Source: Oceanirhabdus seepicola
GTDB taxonomy: Bacteria > Bacillota > Clostridia > Clostridiales > Clostridiaceae
Direction: 5' to 3'
Length of the DNA stretch: 64,000 bases
Assembly (NCBI RefSeq): GCF_023684385.1
Contig: NZ_JAGSOJ010000006.1
Coordinates: 124,001 to 188,000, forward strand
Shown piece after piece: positions 60,994 through 64,000 of the stretch. Position numbers and translations under genes: made by a program. Each line of letters begins with the position of its first letter. Position 1 is the first letter of the stretch. Under the pieces are notes generated by a model. The model was given only the letters and a program-made list of their open reading frames with translations, was not told the origin of the DNA and made no database searches.

Positions 60994-61144
60994 TTTCACT
61001 CTGTTCTCTATCTTCAGAGTTTCAGACGTTGAAAAAGCCCAAGGTCAAGGAACAAGGCGATTGAGCAGCAGAGTGTACAAATAGTACTCCATTAGCGAAA
61101 AGAGCCTTAGTGATACCGAAATTGGGCTTTTTTAACAGTGTGAA
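60994..61144 (+). repeat. R1 dispersed repeat, copy F
   Basis: Lead-in TTTCACTCTGTTCTCTATCT, left arm TCAGACGTTGAAAAAGCCCA and right arm TTGGGCTTTTTTAACAGTGTG, same orientation as the gene before it. The interior GAGCAGCAGAGTGTACAAAT and CCTTAGTGATACCGAAATTG. Lies 39 bases after the stop at 60954. Confidence 0.88.
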
Positions 61145-61182
61145 ATTGATAATGCCAAGTAATTACTTGGCATTATCAATTT
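61143..61182. repeat. 40-bp perfect palindrome
   Basis: AAATTGATAATGCCAAGTAA followed directly by its reverse complement, 20+20 bp without a loop. It begins at the very end of R1 copy F, and no strong T-run follows, though TTT ends the right arm. Could be a terminator, an operator, or an insertion hot spot. Confidence 0.8.
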
Positions 61183-61238
61183 GAAAAACATATGGATTAA
61201 AATATTGAATACTTAATGTTAATAAAGGGGAGTTAAAA

Positions 61239-62132
61239 ATGTATAAAAATATTAGGAATTATCAGAAAGCCTACAACAAAGTAATTGAAAAATTACAAAA
61301 AAATGAGAATATTCTCGCTGTAATGGTATTTGGATCGATGGTAACTGGGGATCTATGGGAAGAGTCAGATATAGATTATTTTGCTATTACAAATAGTAAA
61401 AAGAATGTAATTGAAGATATTCATAGTAAAGAACAAGGAATTGATATACATGTTAGATTTATGAGTAAAAAGAAATTCTTCGATCTTTATGAAAAAAAGC
61501 TTGAAGGGGTGTTTATACATAGACTTATGTGTACTTCTAAATTAGTTTTTTCAAAGGACACAGAGATAACTGGAAAGTATGATTTATGTAGATTTATTCC
61601 TCTTGAGTATAGAGGAATGTGGAATATGGTCTTTATTGGAAGACTTATAAAAAACTTAAAGGAGTGCAGAAAGTATCTTAAGAAAGATAATATTAGTACT
61701 AGCTTTACAATAATGGTGAAGTGTATAGAAGAATATTCAAAATTATATTTAAGTATGAATGAGTACAGTATAAGTAAAAACGCAGTTACAATAGCAACAA
61801 ATCTTAATGACACACTTTATAAACTAGTGAAGGATTTATATGTTTTAGAGGAAGACAAAAAGGAAATTTTAAAAACACTTATAGAATATTTAAATAGTGA
61901 GATTACAAAAAATCTTAGAGATGTTTGTTATACTTTAGTTAAATTTTTAAAAGAGTATAAGATGCCAATAAATTCATATGAACTTTCTAATAAGGAACCG
62001 TTTTGTGAATATAATATGAATCTTCCAGAAATATTGGATAAGCTTAGCGAATTACAAATTATTAAGCAGACAGAAAGGGATTATGAAGTTGACGGAATTA
62101 CAGTGTTTAAAGAGAAAGTATACTGTATATGA
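61239..62132 (+). CDS. Nucleotidyltransferase-domain protein
   Basis: 297 residues. The N-terminal nucleotidyltransferase motif is complete: FGSMVTGDLWEESDIDYFAI with Gly32-Ser33 and Asp44/Asp46. A helical C-terminal part follows, as in kanamycin-nucleotidyltransferase-like and other substrate-modifying members. Substrate unknown; no toxin-like partner gene (HEPN) is adjacent. ATG follows AAGGGGAG. A MocR-type regulator starts 26 bases after its stop. Confidence 0.8.
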   Translation: MYKNIRNYQKAYNKVIEKLQKNENILAVMVFGSMVTGDLWEESDIDYFAITNSKKNVIEDIHSKEQGIDIHVRFMSKKKFFDLYEKKLEGVFIHRLMCTSKLVFSKDTEITGKYDLCRFIPLEYRGMWNMVFIGRLIKNLKECRKYLKKDNISTSFTIMVKCIEEYSKLYLSMNEYSISKNAVTIATNLNDTLYKLVKDLYVLEEDKKEILKTLIEYLNSEITKNLRDVCYTLVKFLKEYKMPINSYELSNKEPFCEYNMNLPEILDKLSELQIIKQTERDYEVDGITVFKEKVYCI

Positions 62133-62157
62133 GGCATATTCCGAGGAGAGAAGAACT

Positions 62158-63570
62158 ATGGAAAAATTCGAAATTGAATTTTTAGGTGATGTACCAAAGT
62201 ATATACAAATAAGTAACAACATCAAAGAACTTATAGTTGAGGGGAAGATTGAGCAAGATGAAAAACTTCCCCCCATAAGAAAGTTAGCTGCATTTTTAAG
62301 TGTGAATAAGGACACTATAATTCGGGCTTATGATAAGCTTGAAAGCGAAGGGGCCGCTTATCAGAAAATGGGTAGTGGTACTTATGCTAAAAGACGAGAT
62401 GAAGGTCTTATCTATAAAAGAGAATATTCTAAAATACTTAAGAGGATTTCGGAAAAAGAATTTAAGGGATATATTGATTTCAGTGGAGAAAATGTAAATA
62501 TTCAATATTTTCCTGTTAAAGTATTTAAGAGCATAATAAATGAAGTGATTGATAGAGATGATATTGGAGTTTTCGTGGAAAAAGAGAGTAGTGGGTTTAA
62601 AGGGTTAAGAGAATGTATAAATCAGAGGTTCTGGGACAGTAATATGAATATAAAAAAACTTTTGATTGTCTCAGGAGCGCAACAAGGAATAGACATCATC
62701 TCAAAGGCAATAATTAATATAAATGATAATGTAATTGTAGAGAGACCAACATATGGTGGTGCCATATCAGTTTTTAAATATAGACGAGCGAATATATTTG
62801 AAATTTCAATTGAGCAAGATGGAATGAATCTAGATGAACTAGAAGAAATTTTAAAAAAGAATAAGATTAAAGCAGTGTATACAATGAGCTATTTTCAAAA
62901 TCCTACTGGAATAAGTATGAGTATGGTAAAGAAGAAAAGACTTATTCAACTTGCTAATCAATATAATTTCTACATTATAGAAGACGATTATTTATCTGAA
63001 TTAATTTACGATGAAGATGTTGAGTACCATAGTTTGAAATCAATGGATATACATGATAAGGTTATATATATAAAAAGTTTCTCAAAGTTATTCTTACCAG
63101 GTATAAGATTAGGATATGTAATTGGAACAGATAAAACCACAGATGCAATTATAAAATCTAAGATAAATACAGATATAGCAACTTCAAGTCTAATGCAGAG
63201 AGCACTTGATTTATATATACGAAAAGGATATTGGGAAGACCAAATTAGTTCTATGAGAAGTGAATATTCTTATAAATATAAAGAATTATTAAAAATAATA
63301 ACTGAAGAATTAGGAGATTATGTTGATATAATAATTCCTAAAGGTGGTATGTCTTTTTTTATTAGTCTTAATAAGGATTTAATTGACGACAAAGAATTAT
63401 TTAATAGGTGTCTTAGAAGGAAGGTAATTATTACTCCAGGTAGGATTTTCTTTAAAAGAATAAAAAAAGATGAAAATTATTTTAGAATAAGTTTTGGTAA
63501 TGAATCGATAGAAGAGATGAGAACTGGTATTAGGATAATTAGAGAAGAGATTGAAAAAGGGAAGAAATAG
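62158..63570 (+). CDS. MocR-type transcriptional regulator (GntR HTH + aminotransferase domain)
   Basis: 470 residues. N-terminal winged helix of the GntR family (EQDEKLPPIRKLAAFLSVNK, TIIRAYDKLESEGAAYQKMG), then a class I aminotransferase fold with the PLP lysine in IYIKSFSKLFLPGIRLGYV and NPTGISMS. These regulators sense a PLP-linked ligand and usually control nearby genes. ATG 62158 follows GAGGAGAG; a longer frame begins inside the previous gene. The likely target is the adjacent nucleotidyltransferase gene or a neighbour beyond the window. Confidence 0.9.
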   Translation: MEKFEIEFLGDVPKYIQISNNIKELIVEGKIEQDEKLPPIRKLAAFLSVNKDTIIRAYDKLESEGAAYQKMGSGTYAKRRDEGLIYKREYSKILKRISEKEFKGYIDFSGENVNIQYFPVKVFKSIINEVIDRDDIGVFVEKESSGFKGLRECINQRFWDSNMNIKKLLIVSGAQQGIDIISKAIININDNVIVERPTYGGAISVFKYRRANIFEISIEQDGMNLDELEEILKKNKIKAVYTMSYFQNPTGISMSMVKKKRLIQLANQYNFYIIEDDYLSELIYDEDVEYHSLKSMDIHDKVIYIKSFSKLFLPGIRLGYVIGTDKTTDAIIKSKINTDIATSSLMQRALDLYIRKGYWEDQISSMRSEYSYKYKELLKIITEELGDYVDIIIPKGGMSFFISLNKDLIDDKELFNRCLRRKVIITPGRIFFKRIKKDENYFRISFGNESIEEMRTGIRIIREEIEKGKK

Positions 63571-63600
63571 GGCTAGGGGAAGATAAATCGAGGTGAGCTT

Positions 63601-64000
63601 ATGGAGAAAAACCTATGGGAGAATTTTGATAAGTTAAGTGATGAGGAAATAACTTTCCAATTATATAATGAGGGAAAGAGTGTAGATCTTATCTCTAGAA
63701 TAAGAAATATGGAAAAGAGTTTGGTTCAAAAACAACTTATAGATTTTAAAATGAAAAATCGTTATATAGCAAGAATTAAATCTTCAGAAGATATATTTAA
63801 AATATTTGCAAATGCAAATAAAAGGGATAAGCTCAATGTATTGAGCAGTCTTGATGACACAAATAAAGCAGACTTGATTAAATACATAAAAGGGAATTAT
63901 ACATCTTTGAATTATACTGATAAAACAACTGCTGCCTGGATAATTGGGGAGCTTTCGGCTTTTGAATGTAGAGATGTCCTTTTGAAAGCATCTGTGCATA
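63601..64000 (+). CDS. HEAT-repeat-like protein, 3' end beyond the window
   Basis: An open frame of 133 codons from ATG 63601 (site GAGGTGAG 7 bases upstream), with no stop before the window ends. The sequence begins MEKNLWENFDKLSDEEITFQ. Its last visible part, AAWIIGELSAFECRDVLLKA, resembles a HEAT-repeat helix pair, as in clostridial proteins of this type. It probably mediates protein contacts; function unknown. It follows the MocR gene by 30 bases. Confidence 0.7.
   Translation, partial: MEKNLWENFDKLSDEEITFQLYNEGKSVDLISRIRNMEKSLVQKQLIDFKMKNRYIARIKSSEDIFKIFANANKRDKLNVLSSLDDTNKADLIKYIKGNYTSLNYTDKTTAAWIIGELSAFECRDVLLKASVH

Noticed and set aside
655..61144. R1 as a full insertion sequence
   Set aside because: No copy has a transposase or room for one; at most it is a non-autonomous element.

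Overview
The window is a low-GC, AT-rich stretch of a spore-forming anaerobic Firmicute, most likely Clostridium in the broad sense. The evidence is the spoIIA-sigF and spoVA genes, a T-box leader on thrS, strong purine-rich ribosome binding sites, clostridial IorAB and Ptb-type fermentation genes, and separate ftcD/fchA genes. I cannot name the species. No rRNA, tRNA, CRISPR array, prophage or transposase gene was seen.

Layout. (1) 1-3.4 kb: the end of a phosphate butyryltransferase-type gene, then iorAB (indolepyruvate:ferredoxin oxidoreductase), for amino-acid fermentation. (2) 3.5-9.8 kb: an unknown coiled protein, ribosomal protein L25/Ctc, a small membrane protein on the other strand, then phosphoglucomutase, a TPR protein and galU, which supply UDP-glucose. 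(3) 10-37.3 kb: a large surface-polysaccharide locus with nucleotide-sugar enzymes (CapD/PglF type, two DegT aminotransferases, a Gfo/Idh oxidoreductase, two hexapeptide acyltransferases, a WecB-type epimerase), an amidotransferase-like protein, a PglC-like initiating transferase, at least five glycosyltransferases, three flippases, and two or three polymerase-like membrane proteins. The enzyme set suggests an N-acetylated bacillosamine-type sugar and a di-acetamido uronic acid or uronamide. (4) 37.3-43.8 kb: a nitroreductase, then histidine degradation (hutH, ftcD, hutI, fchA, a membrane transporter) without hutU. Two near-consensus CodY boxes and two sigma-A-like promoters are visible. (5) 43.9-49.4 kb: an orphan adenine methyltransferase closely resembling CamA, then spoIIAA-spoIIAB-sigF behind a good SigH promoter, then spoVAC-D-E. 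(6) 49.4-57.8 kb: a class A PBP, yunB, a GH13 glycosidase behind a cre site, thrS with a T-box leader, and hpt. (7) 58-64 kb: hflX, an unknown charged protein, a nucleotidyltransferase, a MocR regulator, and the start of a HEAT-repeat protein.

Two families of small dispersed repeats punctuate the window. R1 is about 150 bp with 20-22 bp inverted ends. It has six copies, all oriented with the gene before or around them, and one sits inside the thrS T-box leader. R2 is 55-165 bp, MITE-like, with ends like AGGCGTATGAAAATAAATAA. It has five copies, mostly in 5' regions or between genes of an operon, and two supply the last codons and stop of the gene before them. Neither family explains itself by coding capacity.

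The observations I rate highest are the CamA-like methyltransferase beside the spoIIA operon, the R1 insertion in the T-box leader, and the two repeat families themselves.
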